Part shown: positions 1 through 8,487 of the stretch, in pieces
Layout: every line of letters starts with the position of its first letter
Position numbering within the stretch: the stretch's first letter is position 1
Source of the DNA: Ignavibacteriota bacterium
Lineage (GTDB): Bacteria > Bacteroidota > Ignavibacteria > UBA10030
Direction of reading: 5' to 3'
Assembly (NCBI GenBank): GCA_003170475.1
Contig: PMZI01000045.1
Span: 1-64,000, forward strand
DNA: 64,000 nucleotides
The notes under the pieces: model-generated
Databases searched by the model: none
What the model was told of the DNA's origin: nothing
Seen by the model: the letters and a program-made list of their open reading frames with translations, nothing else
Translations under genes and position numbers: made by a program

Positions 1-1
1 C

Positions 2-22
2 CCCGCCAGACCGCGTGGCGGG
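2..22. repeat. short GC-rich palindrome at window edge
   Basis: A 6-bp perfect stem, CCCGCC at 2-7 and GGCGGG at 17-22, encloses a 9-nt loop. The same outer stem recurs in the palindromes at 466-491 and 3126-3171, which interrupt tRNA-like copies, so this is probably another member of that small family. The window edge hides what lies to the left, so its host sequence cannot be judged. Confidence 0.5.
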
Positions 23-453
23 CTGGCCGCTTAAAACGAGCGGGAATGACAATCCCTCTATTGTGAGTATTTTTGAGATGGCTTCTAGCTACCACGCAAC
101 TCTAGCTTCGTTGTTTGGCAGTCGCGCAAGCTCGAAGTTCGCTGTCAAGTTACCAAGTCACCAATCCATTGTCAACTCGACAGAAGCAGCACAAGCAACT
201 GTCGATGTGCCAGTTGTTTTTTTACTCACATACCCGTATCTTTCAGTCACCACAGAGAGTGAAAAAGTGCTGTAGAGTAGGTTGTTGAAAACTGTTGAAC
301 GATTTCAACACCTTGAGCGAGCGAACCAGTGGTTTTTGTGCCGGCTATGTGAATGTCCAACGCTGAACGCCCAATATGGAACTATGAAGTTATCGTCTCT
401 TCAGTCATAAATCGAAAATCAGCGATCGAAAATTCCTTAGCTTAAACATGTTC
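23..453. other. gene-poor stretch with a degenerate copy of the tRNA upstream block
   Basis: No convincing gene is visible; the one 86-codon open frame has no recognisable protein features. Around 285-332 the words AACTGTTGAAC, TTCAACAC and AACCAGTGGTT occur in the same order as at about 2872-2933, just upstream of the intact tRNA. This suggests that the tRNA and its 5' flank were duplicated together and the copy then decayed. Confidence 0.4.
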
Positions 454-524
454 GGGCCCTTAGCTCCCGCCAAAAGGTGAAGCATGGCGGGCAGGCAGTT
501 GGTTAGAGCAGCAGACTCATAATC
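454..524 (+). pseudogene. broken tRNA-CAU copy with a palindrome inserted in the D-arm
   Basis: Bases 454-466 match the first 13 bases of the intact tRNA at 2947-3020, from the acceptor strand into the D-stem. Bases 497-524 match the rest of the D-arm and the anticodon arm through the CTCATAA loop. Between them lie 30 extra bases (467-496) forming a CCCGCC/GGCGGG hairpin. After 524 the 3' anticodon strand, T-arm and acceptor strand cannot be recognised. A mature tRNA could not fold from this, so it is called a tRNA pseudogene. Confidence 0.7.
466..491. repeat. GC-rich palindrome inside tRNA pseudogene 1
   Basis: CCCGCC at 466-471 pairs with GGCGGG at 486-491 around a 14-nt loop. Comparison with the intact tRNA shows that about 30 bp were gained exactly in the D-arm, after the GCTC strand. 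It shares its outer stem with the elements at 2-22 and 3126-3171, while the interiors differ. It resembles REP-like or small palindromic mobile elements, but no such named family is assigned. Confidence 0.55.
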
Positions 525-874
525 GAAACGGGTCAATTGTTTCCGCCGCAGGTTCACACAAAACTGTTGTCTCTGTGCAAAGGTTGTTGAATGGCCGTTC
601 ACATGAAACCCGTTCTGCATTGTCACTGAGAGACTTTTCTCGCCTTCACCTCTTCAGCGGTTTCAACACTCAGAAGTATCAAGTTCTCTGTCATTCTGTA
701 AATCCTATCTGAAATCCACACGTCAATCGAATCACTGCTGCCCGACTTTTTTCCTCATCGGGTAAGTCCCATTCCTATCACGGATTTGCCCAAGTCACTA
801 GATCGTTGAGGATTTGACTGAAGTCATTTCCCATCCTTGGATGACATGAAGACGAAAGTCCTGACGGCGGGGAA
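525..874. other. no gene seen
   Basis: About 350 bases without a supportable gene, lying downstream of the hydrolase gene, which is read leftward and stops at 875. No good intrinsic terminator or promoter was recognised. Confidence 0.4.
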
Positions 875-1627
875 TCAAAAAGTGAATAATTCATTGATGT
901 ACTTGATGGTCAGATCAGGATGATTTATGAATATATGGTGGTCACCTTCAAGTTCTATGTGTTTAGAGTTTTCAAATCCTAATAATATATCTTCATGATA
1001 TTTGTACCATTTCCATGCTGTTGCAGACACAAGAATCACAGGTAACTTTTTGTCGATTTTAAGGCTATTCATATAGACAAGGTTTGGGATAAACTGATAC
1101 CATTCTTTGCGGTAGTTTTTCGGGAATTTTGTTTCGTACCACTCTGTGCCGCCCTTAATATATTCTGTCAACTCTCTATCAGACATGCTATTCCAACATG
1201 ATTCAGGAGCAGGATCAAGCAGCAATAGTCCTTTGACCTCATTAGGATAGGTGCTTGCAAAGTAACGAGTAATCAAACCTCCGAGTGAATGTCCTACTAA
1301 AATGTAAGGAGGATTTATGTTTTGATTCTTTAAAATGCCTCTTAACTCTAGTACCATGTTAGGAATCGTTCTTTCAAGTCTTGATGTGTCAGATTTTCCA
1401 ATATCAGCCCTGTCGTATAAGAAGACCCTAGAAAACTTTGCAACTGAATCAGGAATTGATCCCCAAATCTCTAAACTATCTGACATTCCACTTTCAAATA
1501 TGACTGTCTTTTGCCCGGTACCAAATTCTTTGATGCGGCATTTTTGTTGGTCAATAGAAACATACCTCTCTTGACCATATGTAAAAGAACAACATAGTAG
1601 TATTAGTAGTAGGGTTATTTGTTTCAT
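875..1627 (-). CDS. exported alpha/beta hydrolase
   Basis: This is a predicted secreted alpha/beta-hydrolase of about 250 residues. The ATG at 1627 is preferred over an in-frame start at 1651 because it opens directly into a signal peptide: MKQIT, a leucine/isoleucine-rich core, then a polar FTYGQE boundary. The mature part has the nucleophile elbow GHSLGG and the preceding strand PPYILV. A late acidic residue and a histidine in GDHHIF are suitable for the rest of the triad. The family includes esterases, lipases and haloperoxidase-like enzymes, and the substrate cannot be read from sequence. The gene stands alone between gene-poor flanks and its base composition is visibly more AT-rich than the rest of the window, which hints at a different origin. 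Confidence 0.8.
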   Translation of the reverse strand: MKQITLLLILLCCSFTYGQERYVSIDQQKCRIKEFGTGQKTVIFESGMSDSLEIWGSIPDSVAKFSRVFLYDRADIGKSDTSRLERTIPNMVLELRGILKNQNINPPYILVGHSLGGLITRYFASTYPNEVKGLLLLDPAPESCWNSMSDRELTEYIKGGTEWYETKFPKNYRKEWYQFIPNLVYMNSLKIDKKLPVILVSATAWKWYKYHEDILLGFENSKHIELEGDHHIFINHPDLTIKYINELFTF

Positions 1628-2008
1628 AGTCTGTGTCTTAATGGTTTGCAATATTTGTTAGAGCTATTTCCTGTTTGCGCCACCTAACTGCAGTTAGATT
1701 GATCCGAATAAGATGCAAAGTTCCAAGAACAAGAAGACTTCCTACATCGCTTCTTCACGAATCCAGAGGATTCTCCATCACATCCAACAAGGTCTTCAGA
1801 CTCGTAGGCACAAATTCTCTGAAATCAAGTTACCGAGTCACTCGTCTATTTGTCAAACGAGGGCGGGAATGTTGAGGAAATCGTGTCGATAAGAACACGA
1901 TACAGAGCCTGAGAAGTCAGCTCACAGCAGAGAAGAACAAGGAAAAGAACATCTGACTAAAGAGCCAAGAGTCAAAGCTGAACGACCGCTTACCGCGCAC
2001 AGATGATA
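1628..2008. other. no gene seen
   Basis: Intergenic stretch between two leftward genes. A short rightward open frame at 1675-1875 has no recognisable protein character and is not annotated. The promoter of the hydrolase should lie here but was not identified. Confidence 0.35.
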
Positions 2009-2620
2009 TTAGAACTGTTCAAGTTTGAAATTGTCTAGCAAGATATATTGAGTCGTATCGCTCTTAGAGTTCGGAGCAAACATCCCAATGCCTAGAGCAA
2101 AATTGTCGACTACACGACTGTCTGAAGTGTATGTTATGGTGTCTTGCTCCCAGTTCGCTGTGCGCGGCCACTTGAAAGGCAACTCATAAGAGTACGACCC
2201 CATATTCGCGCTTAGATAGATGGCATAGTGATTTTGAGTGAATTTGTCTTTAATCCAGTAAGTCAATCTGTAATTCTTGAATTGACTTGGTTGGGCTGCA
2301 TTACTGACAAGACGCAACACAGTGTCAAGTGAGTCTGGGTAATATACTTTCAATGACCATTGCCCCCCGTTGGTCGGCACCTCGCTGTCAAAAGAGTATT
2401 TTGTTCTGCGGACGCTATAGGGCGGGTATCCATCCATTCCATCCTGCCAACCTGAGAGTGAAGATTGCCCTTGAGACTCAAAACTAGATTCCATCAGAAC
2501 AGATGTCTGGTTCGTTGGATTTGTGGTGGAATCCTTACAACCGTTCAACGCAATAAGCAATATATAGCCGAATTGGCAAGATACGCCGACGAGAAGAACG
2601 GATTTCAAAATGCGATTCAT
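2009..2620 (-). CDS. hypothetical lipoprotein, beta-rich
   Basis: The function is unknown. The 203-residue product begins with a hydrophobic signal sequence and a lipobox ending in ALNGC at about residues 24-28, so it should be acylated and anchored in an envelope membrane. A Thr/Asn/Ser-rich linker follows. The rest is rich in aromatic residues and alternating hydrophobics (for example YRLTYWIKDKF and YILLDNFKLEQF), as in beta-sandwich carbohydrate-binding-like modules of Bacteroidota-type surface lipoproteins. That resemblance is general, not a family assignment. No enzyme motif was seen and there is no operon partner. Confidence 0.65.
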   Translation of the reverse strand: MNRILKSVLLVGVSCQFGYILLIALNGCKDSTTNPTNQTSVLMESSFESQGQSSLSGWQDGMDGYPPYSVRRTKYSFDSEVPTNGGQWSLKVYYPDSLDTVLRLVSNAAQPSQFKNYRLTYWIKDKFTQNHYAIYLSANMGSYSYELPFKWPRTANWEQDTITYTSDSRVVDNFALGIGMFAPNSKSDTTQYILLDNFKLEQF

Positions 2621-2946
2621 TTGCTTTCCTTGTAGTTATTGAGATGCGGCGGAAAACCTGTCCAGAACCTGATAGAGTATACCGATGATTGCACTGAGGA
2701 GTAATAGCCCAAAAGGACGAAAAGGGAGTTAATCCTTTTCAGAGATGAAGTGCGGTTGATACCGATGAGTGAAGTAGTTGTGTTGAACCTGACAAACCTC
2801 AGTTGTTTTTCCACTGATATACCTTTATCTTCATATCAAAGCGCCACAGCTGCTGAATTCTCGTGTTGACCAAACTGTTGAACCTGAGCTAGTTTTTCAA
2901 CACTTTCACCATATCAGCAAACCAGTGGTTCAATGTTTTTGCTTTC
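2621..2946. other. leader of the lipoprotein gene and tRNA upstream region
   Basis: About 326 bases without a supportable gene. The right part (2870-2946) is the block repeated in degenerate form near 285-332 and probably carries the tRNA promoter. A 65-codon leftward frame (2617-2814) lacks coding character. Confidence 0.35.
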
Positions 2947-3020
2947 GGGCCCTTAGCTCAGTTGGTTAGAGCAGCAGACTCATAATCTGCGGGTCGCTGG
3001 TTCGAGCCCAGCAGGGCCCA
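2947..3020 (+). tRNA. tRNA-CAU, probably tRNA-Ile2
   Basis: The full cloverleaf can be drawn: acceptor GGGCCCT/AGGGCCC, D-stem GCTC/GAGC, anticodon stem GCAGA/TCTGC with loop CTCATAA (anticodon CAU), a 5-nt variable loop GGGTC, T-stem GCTGG/CCAGC with loop TTCGAGC, and discriminator A. CCA is not encoded. A CAU anticodon can be Met, fMet or lysidine-modified Ile2. The D-arm, variable loop, T-arm and discriminator A closely resemble the Ile2 (ileX-type) tRNA of E. coli, and the standard initiator features are absent. Ile2 is therefore the best guess, with elongator Met as the alternative. Confidence 0.9.
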
Positions 3021-3083
3021 CAGATCATTGTCGATTTCTGACGGTTCGACTACGCTCACCACAGGTTTCCAATTGTCGATTGT

Positions 3084-3189
3084 TGAGTTAGTGCAGCAGA
3101 CTCATAATCTGCTGGTCGCTGGTTCCCCGCCCGCCCGACCATCGATTGCATGTAACGGGCGGGCCGGCGGGGAGCCCAGCAGGGCCCAC
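3084..3189 (+). pseudogene. broken tRNA-CAU copy with a palindrome in the T-loop
   Basis: Bases from about 3095 onward repeat the anticodon arm, variable region and 5' T-stem of the intact tRNA 70 bp upstream. They continue to GGTTC at 3125, then 46 foreign bases (3126-3171), then the T-loop end, 3' T-stem and 3' acceptor strand through 3189. The 5' acceptor and D-arm are replaced by unrelated sequence. It cannot give a normal tRNA. Confidence 0.75.
3126..3171. repeat. GC-rich palindrome inside tRNA pseudogene 2
   Basis: The 46-bp insert begins CCCGCC and ends GGCGGG. A second inner pair, CGCCCG with CGGGCG, makes a long imperfect stem with a loop of about 18 nt centred near 3147. It sits exactly between the TTC and GAGC of the tRNA T-loop. 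The outer stem is the same as in the elements at 2-22 and 466-491. Confidence 0.6.
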
Positions 3190-3273
3190 GAAAGAAGTAA
3201 GAAGTCTGATCCCAGACTTGCTTTCCGCTCTGTATCAGCCCTCGTGCCACCACAAGGACCTTGACCAAACGTG

Positions 3274-4905
3274 ATGCCTAAGAATACGGCTGTGACCGAT
3301 GACGTTCGCAAGGAAATTCGGCTTCATGGGCGGGTGCTCTTCACTGTCTGTGTCGCGCTCTTCGCTCTGATGTCCTACGGCGGAATCCGGTCGTCCGACA
3401 GCGAGGTAGTGTTCCGGATGGGAGAGTCGATAGCGACACGGGGTTCGCTCGCACTCGAGCATGACCTTGAAGAGTGGCATGCCTTTGGTGTCGCCTTTGG
3501 GCGAAACCACGCACTCTATTCTATCTTCGGTCCTCTGGAATCCATCGTCATCGCGCCGATCATCAAAGTCGCTGATTGGATTAATGAGACCGGGTGGTAC
3601 GTGCCGCTCACGCCGATGCTCACCCTCAGCCATTTCACAGAAGGGGGGTTCTACAACTATGTGCAAGGAGTTTCGACGAAAGTCCCGAGACCTCACGCCC
3701 TGCGGATGCTCTCGGCGATCTACAATGTTCTGGTAAGCGCGTTTGGAGTTTTCGTTTTTTGGAAGATACTCCTGATCCTGACAAAGTCGATTCCATCAAG
3801 TTTTCTGGTCTCAGTCATCTACGCTTTTGCGACTCATGTCTGGCCCTACTCCGGCACATTCTTCAGCGAACCTCTTGCGACCCTGATGGTTCTCTTTTCG
3901 TTTCTCTACCTGTTGAAATCCGATGATGTCAGTGTCGAGACAGAAGGCCTTCGGGGATATACCCCGGTGTTCTGGAGCGGTATCTGGATGGGACTGGCGA
4001 TCACGGCTCATATCACCGCTGTGCTCTATGCCCCGTTCTTCGCGTTCTATTTCTTCTGGAAGTCCGAAAGCCACAGGTCGGGGTTCTGGCAGAGAGTGGA
4101 ACGAGCCGCAGTATATTCCTTCGGAGTGTTCATTCTCGTCTTCATTCTTGGATGGTTTAACTTCTATCGTTTCGGGAGCTTCTTTGAGACTGGGCGGACC
4201 ATCAGTGCGATCTCTGGCGAGATCTTTGGTTATGGTGTGACCGTGTTTCCTCTGCAGGGATTGTTCGGCCTTCTCTTCGGAGCCGGCAAAGGAATCGTCT
4301 TCTTCATGCCTGTTCTGGTCTTGAGTTCTTTTCTCTGGAGGAGCTTTTTCAAGGAGGATCAAAAACTTTTCTGGATCGTCTTTGCCGCGGTGGCATTCAG
4401 AGTCTTGTTCATCGCTTCGAGAAGTGACTGGCATGCCGGGTTTTGCATCGGTGCCCGTTACCTTGTCATGGTAATTCCCTTCTTTCTTATTCCGTTGGCG
4501 TTCTGGTTGAAGAACCATGAGGCAACGAAATTCAACCGTGCATTTGGGCTGATTTCGGCGGCAGGTTTCTTGTTTGCTGTGGAACAGTTCTATTTCTGCC
4601 TGGCTGAGGTGTTCACATTTCTCCAGATCCTCAAATTTCGCGAGCGTTATTTCGGGATCGATGTCTTCAACAACGATCTGCTGTACCTCAATTGGAAATA
4701 CTCCCCGCTGACGAACTACGATCAAATGAGAATCTCCCCGTTTTTTCTGCGGTATTCTGGGCTCTCGTTCGGGAAACTGATGTTGGTCGGTACGATTCTG
4801 ATTGCCGTCCTGTTTGCTATCTTCTTTGTCATGGTCCGCATGATGCCGAGAAGCCTCGGCAATACTCCTCGACAGGCTGAAGAGCCGTCGTCTCATCCTC
4901 GGTGA
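3274..4905 (+). CDS. multi-pass membrane protein, GT-C glycosyltransferase-like
   Basis: This is probably a polyprenyl-phosphate-sugar-dependent glycosyltransferase of the GT-C superfamily (ArnT/PMT-like fold); the substrate is unknown. The ATG at 3274 follows an in-frame GTG at 3271 and is the more likely start. The roughly 543-residue product has a helix at about 20-40, then an extracytoplasmic stretch with acidic residues (SSDSEVVFRMGES) typical of the first loop of this superfamily. About ten further hydrophobic helices run to the C-terminus. The early GRNHALYSIFGPLES segment matches a pattern common in uncharacterised bacterial GT-C-like proteins. It is a single gene upstream of the pilus locus, from which it is separated by a promoter at 5088-5116. 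Confidence 0.6.
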   Translation: MPKNTAVTDDVRKEIRLHGRVLFTVCVALFALMSYGGIRSSDSEVVFRMGESIATRGSLALEHDLEEWHAFGVAFGRNHALYSIFGPLESIVIAPIIKVADWINETGWYVPLTPMLTLSHFTEGGFYNYVQGVSTKVPRPHALRMLSAIYNVLVSAFGVFVFWKILLILTKSIPSSFLVSVIYAFATHVWPYSGTFFSEPLATLMVLFSFLYLLKSDDVSVETEGLRGYTPVFWSGIWMGLAITAHITAVLYAPFFAFYFFWKSESHRSGFWQRVERAAVYSFGVFILVFILGWFNFYRFGSFFETGRTISAISGEIFGYGVTVFPLQGLFGLLFGAGKGIVFFMPVLVLSSFLWRSFFKEDQKLFWIVFAAVAFRVLFIASRSDWHAGFCIGARYLVMVIPFFLIPLAFWLKNHEATKFNRAFGLISAAGFLFAVEQFYFCLAEVFTFLQILKFRERYFGIDVFNNDLLYLNWKYSPLTNYDQMRISPFFLRYSGLSFGKLMLVGTILIAVLFAIFFVMVRMMPRSLGNTPRQAEEPSSHPR

Positions 4906-5087
4906 GAATTCTGTTCATCATCCAAACGTCTCTGATCGGGACAACGAATCTGCGATCTGTCCGGAAGCCTCTCGTTGGTCGGCGGAGTTTTGGAAACAAC
5001 CGGGTCAAAAGTCGAATGTCGTTCTTTTTTGCGCATCCGCGGACGGGTGACGCTGCAGCCTTCTGCTATCCCATTGGGCCGGATTGC

Positions 5088-5116
5088 TTGACAGAGACAG
5101 CGAAATATCGTATTAT
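5088..5116 (+). promoter_or_regulatory. sigma-70-type promoter of pilC-pilB
   Basis: A perfect -35 hexamer TTGACA at 5088-5093 is followed after exactly 17 bp by the -10 TATTAT at 5111-5116. Transcription would start near 5123, giving a leader of about 54 nt before the pilC ATG at 5177. The same -10 hexamer and spacing occur before pilT at 8774-8802. Confidence 0.65.
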
Positions 5117-5176
5117 CTTTAGCAAATTGGTGTCAGGTCGCTCGATTTCCACCAGACTATCTCGTAAGGGGATGTG

Positions 5177-6556
5177 ATGGCTGAATATAAGCTTGAAGGA
5201 TTGACTGTTGCTGGGAGGCCGGTTTCAGGCATGATCAGCGCGGACAATCTGAAAGACGCCAAGCAAAAAGCTTCTTTGATGTCCATTGAGAAGAAGTTCA
5301 AACTCACCGGTGTCTTTGAGCGCGTTTCGTTTCTCTATCGGGTCCAGAAGGGGACGGAAAAGCCCATCGATGGGGAGCAGAAGGCTTACACAAAAGACGA
5401 AGTCAAGCAAGCCCTCGAGAAAATGGGCTACCGGGTATTGTATGTCCGGAAAAAAATGTTTGGGAACAAGCAGCGCGCAGCACCGGCAGTCGAAATCATC
5501 ACCTTCGTGCGAATGAGCGCTGACTTGATGAGGCAAAAGTTGCCGTTCAATGAGATTCTTCTCCTTCTCATGAACGATATCACGAATCCCGCTCTCAAGG
5601 ATGCGGTGAAGGAAATCAACAGTGAACTCAAGCAGGGGAAGGACAGCGAAAAGGTCTTTCTGAAACAGGCTCCCGTCTTCGGCAAGTTTACCGCGAACAT
5701 GCTTGGACTGGCCTCCAAGAGTGGTAACATGACGGAGATATATGAGAGCACGGCGAAGTTCCTTGAGCGCAATGCACAGTTCAAACGCAATCTGAAAAGT
5801 GCGCTTATCATGCCGTTGGTCACCCTCTTCATCTTGTTCATGGCAGTTCTTTTCTACGTCGGCTACATTTTCCCGGCGACGGCGGAGATGTTTGAGAAGT
5901 TCAAGATCGATCTGCCGCCGATGACCAAGGCCACCCTCGGATTTAGTCGCTGGCTCACGGCGAATTTTGTTCCGCTGATGATCGCGGTGTTCGTTCCTAT
6001 AGGACTCTTTGTCCGGTTCATGACAACAGAACGCGGCAGGTTCCTGATGGACAAATCCATCATCAAAGTGCCTATCGTCGGGCCGCTCCTCCACAAGACT
6101 GCCATTGAGATCTACTGCCGTGTGTTCTACGCGCTGTACAGCGGATCGGGTGAGAATATCGATGTTATCCGCATGGCGGCAGAAGCGTGTGGCAACAAGT
6201 ATATGGAGCATCAGATCAAGACCATCGCCATACCCATGATGCTTGAAAAAGGAAAAGGGTTGACCGAAGCGTTTCAGGCCACCGGTGTCTTCACGCAGAC
6301 GGCCATTTCCCGTTTCAACTCAGGAGCGGAAACCGGCACCGTGAAAAATACTGCCATCCAGCTGGCAGAGTACTATGAAAAAGAGACAACCTACAAGCTG
6401 GCGAACGCGATCGAAGCAATCCAACTCGCCGTTTCGATGATCATTATGTTGGTGCTGACCGCCTTGACGCTCGTGTCGTCTGAGACGGCGACGATTCGTC
6501 CGAAGGCGCCGGGCACGATCATTCACTACTTGATGTACTACTTCGGGTTGAATTAG
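5177..6556 (+). CDS. pilC: type IV pilus inner-membrane platform protein PilC
   Basis: PilC/GspF-family protein that forms the inner-membrane platform on which the PilB and PilT motors act. The ATG at 5177 is chosen over the adjacent GTG at 5174 because the ribosome site AAGGGG (5166-5171) lies 5 nt before it. The 459-residue product has an unusually long N-terminal soluble part, two cytoplasmic GspF domains (about 110-235 and 315-440), and membrane segments near 212-235, 262-282 and the C-terminal VSMIIMLVLTALTLV. It is the first gene of a two-gene unit with pilB. Confidence 0.88.
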   Translation: MAEYKLEGLTVAGRPVSGMISADNLKDAKQKASLMSIEKKFKLTGVFERVSFLYRVQKGTEKPIDGEQKAYTKDEVKQALEKMGYRVLYVRKKMFGNKQRAAPAVEIITFVRMSADLMRQKLPFNEILLLLMNDITNPALKDAVKEINSELKQGKDSEKVFLKQAPVFGKFTANMLGLASKSGNMTEIYESTAKFLERNAQFKRNLKSALIMPLVTLFILFMAVLFYVGYIFPATAEMFEKFKIDLPPMTKATLGFSRWLTANFVPLMIAVFVPIGLFVRFMTTERGRFLMDKSIIKVPIVGPLLHKTAIEIYCRVFYALYSGSGENIDVIRMAAEACGNKYMEHQIKTIAIPMMLEKGKGLTEAFQATGVFTQTAISRFNSGAETGTVKNTAIQLAEYYEKETTYKLANAIEAIQLAVSMIIMLVLTALTLVSSETATIRPKAPGTIIHYLMYYFGLN

Positions 6557-6623
6557 CCCGGGGCTGAATTCTGGATTAAAGATGTGTGCGTGAAGAACAT
6601 TTGTATGTAAGGAGAGTCCATCT

Positions 6624-8420
6624 ATGCCAGAAATAGATATAACTGATAAAATCGGTTATACTCTCTTGAAAAAGGGGATCATTGATTTTGAAACCCTTGA
6701 GAAGTCGCTGAAGCTGAAGGACTCCGACGACAACAAGAAGAACCGCAAAAACCTCGGACAAATCCTCGTTTCGGAATTTGGCGCTGACCATGACGCCGTC
6801 TTCCGTGAAGTAGCCAATCTCTACGCCTTTCGCGAAATATACCTGGCCGACGAAAAGACGGACGATGGCCGTATCGCGTTCGTCAAGAAGCTTGTGGATG
6901 CATTGCCTGAGCAGCAGAGGGATATGATGGTTCAGGCCAAGATGCTCCCGTTCAAGTACGACGAGCGACAGCCCGACAAGCTTGTCATTGTAGCGGCCGA
7001 TCCAACAGACCGGAATCTTCCGGTTGTTGCTCGCAGCTTCAGTGTGAAAAAGTACGAGATCTGCTACGTCCGGCTGAAGGACCTCCAGGGACTGATGGAA
7101 AAAGTCGTCCCCGCTCAAAATGAGTTCCTGAAGCTGCTCCAACAGGATGGAGAGATGAAGGTTGATGATGGCTCGACCACGGGCGAGGACCTTGTTGACG
7201 AAGAGGTGCTTGAAGCTGAGATCAACAAGAGTGCACTTGTCAATTTGTTCGAAGGATGTCTGGTGGAGGCCGTACGGCGGGACGTAAGCGATGTTCACAT
7301 CGTGCCGGCGGAAGGGCACAAGACGAACTTCCTGTTCCGCGTTGACGGAAATCTGCAGGTCTGGCATTGTCAGGAAAACACGATGCCCGAAGCTGTCATG
7401 GCCGTCGTCAAGGACAGAACAAAGAACGTCGACCGGTTTGAGCGTGAGATGACGCAGGATGGGTTCATCCAGCGCGTGATCGATGGTCATCAGTTGCGCT
7501 TCCGCGTGTCGATCATGCCGATCGTGACAACGGAATTTAGCACCAAGTTCGAGAGCTGCGTGATCCGTGTGCTCGATGACCGAAAAGTCATCACCGATCT
7601 CGAAAAGCTCGGTCTTCAGGGTCCTGCACGTGCGTTCTTCTACAAGGCGATTCAGAAGCCGCAGGGTATCATCATCCTCACCGGTCCTACAGGATCCGGC
7701 AAGTCCACGACGCTGATTGCGGCACTCTATCAGGTTATCGATCCGACAGTAAATGTGTTGACGATTGAAGAGCCGGTGGAATATATCATCAAGGGAGCGC
7801 GTCAGCTGAAGATCGGTCCGAAGATGGGGTTCGAACAGGCCATCAGAGGTATCCTGCGCCATGATCCTGATATCGTGCTCGTCGGTGAAATGCGCGACAA
7901 GATAACCGCAGAGACTGCGATCAAGCTCGCCAACACAGGACACCTGGTGTTCTCGACGCTTCACACGAACGATGCACCAAGCGCAGTTGCCCGTTTGTAC
8001 AAAATGGGTATTGAGCCCTTCCTGATTGCCTATGCAATCAACATCATCGTGGCGCAGCGTCTTATTCGGACGCTCTGCAAGAAATGTAAAGAGCCGGTTG
8101 ACAGCAGTGACTTCAATGACCTGATGAAGTTCGGATTTTCCGAAGAAGAACTGAGTTCTCACACATTCTACAAGGCTGTCGGCTGCGACAAATGCAACGG
8201 TGGCTACAAAGGACGAGCTGCGATCCACGAGGCGCTCTTCTTCACCAAGCAGATCAAGAATATGATCCTGAATGCGGGTGAAAAAGTCGACGAAAACGGC
8301 ATTCGCGAACAGGCCGCCAAGGACGGGATGTGGACCCTGCGACGTTCTGGGATGGAACGCATGATGGAAGGAACGACGACACTGGAAGAAATCATTTCCA
8401 CAACCGTCGAAGACGAATAG
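6624..8420 (+). CDS. pilB: type IV pilus extension ATPase PilB
   Basis: Secretion ATPase of the GspE/PilB family that powers pilus polymerisation. The 598-residue product has an N-terminal MshEN-like domain (about 1-150), then the T2SSE ATPase. The Walker A motif GPTGSGKSTT starts near residue 354, followed by the Asp box and the Walker B-like segment DPDIVLVGEMRD, and the His box STLHTNDAPSA. A C-terminal zinc module is shown by CKKC and CDKC, which separates PilB from PilT. The start has a clear AAGGAG at 6608-6613. It is followed by a strong terminator, which makes pilC-pilB a closed transcription unit. Confidence 0.93.
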   Translation: MPEIDITDKIGYTLLKKGIIDFETLEKSLKLKDSDDNKKNRKNLGQILVSEFGADHDAVFREVANLYAFREIYLADEKTDDGRIAFVKKLVDALPEQQRDMMVQAKMLPFKYDERQPDKLVIVAADPTDRNLPVVARSFSVKKYEICYVRLKDLQGLMEKVVPAQNEFLKLLQQDGEMKVDDGSTTGEDLVDEEVLEAEINKSALVNLFEGCLVEAVRRDVSDVHIVPAEGHKTNFLFRVDGNLQVWHCQENTMPEAVMAVVKDRTKNVDRFEREMTQDGFIQRVIDGHQLRFRVSIMPIVTTEFSTKFESCVIRVLDDRKVITDLEKLGLQGPARAFFYKAIQKPQGIIILTGPTGSGKSTTLIAALYQVIDPTVNVLTIEEPVEYIIKGARQLKIGPKMGFEQAIRGILRHDPDIVLVGEMRDKITAETAIKLANTGHLVFSTLHTNDAPSAVARLYKMGIEPFLIAYAINIIVAQRLIRTLCKKCKEPVDSSDFNDLMKFGFSEEELSSHTFYKAVGCDKCNGGYKGRAAIHEALFFTKQIKNMILNAGEKVDENGIREQAAKDGMWTLRRSGMERMMEGTTTLEEIISTTVEDE

Positions 8421-8447
8421 CCGAATTTTTTCCCCTGATCAATTCTG

Positions 8448-8487
8448 AGAGGCACTCATGTCATGAGTGCCTCTTTTCATTTTTGGG
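8448..8487 (+). terminator. intrinsic terminator after pilB
   Basis: A perfect 13-bp inverted repeat (8448-8460 AGAGGCACTCATG against 8462-8474) is followed by a T-rich tract ending in TTTTT. In RNA the central bases would open to form a loop. Confidence 0.85.

Noticed and set aside
3811-4896. 361-codon minus-strand open frame opposite the GT-C-like gene
   Set aside because: Very rich in Arg/Glu/Gln/His, the usual antisense image of a hydrophobic membrane protein; no domain and no ribosome site.
4902-5177. 91-codon frame between the GT-C-like gene and pilC
   Set aside because: It spans the strong sigma-70-type promoter at 5088-5116 and has no recognisable protein character.
5225-6211. 328-codon minus-strand open frame opposite pilC
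   Set aside because: Shadow of a conserved membrane-protein gene with no protein family signal.
6576-8228. 550-codon minus-strand open frame opposite pilB
   Set aside because: It lies wholly over a gene with clear ATPase motifs, has no recognisable domain and is rich in His/Arg/Leu as expected of an antisense shadow.
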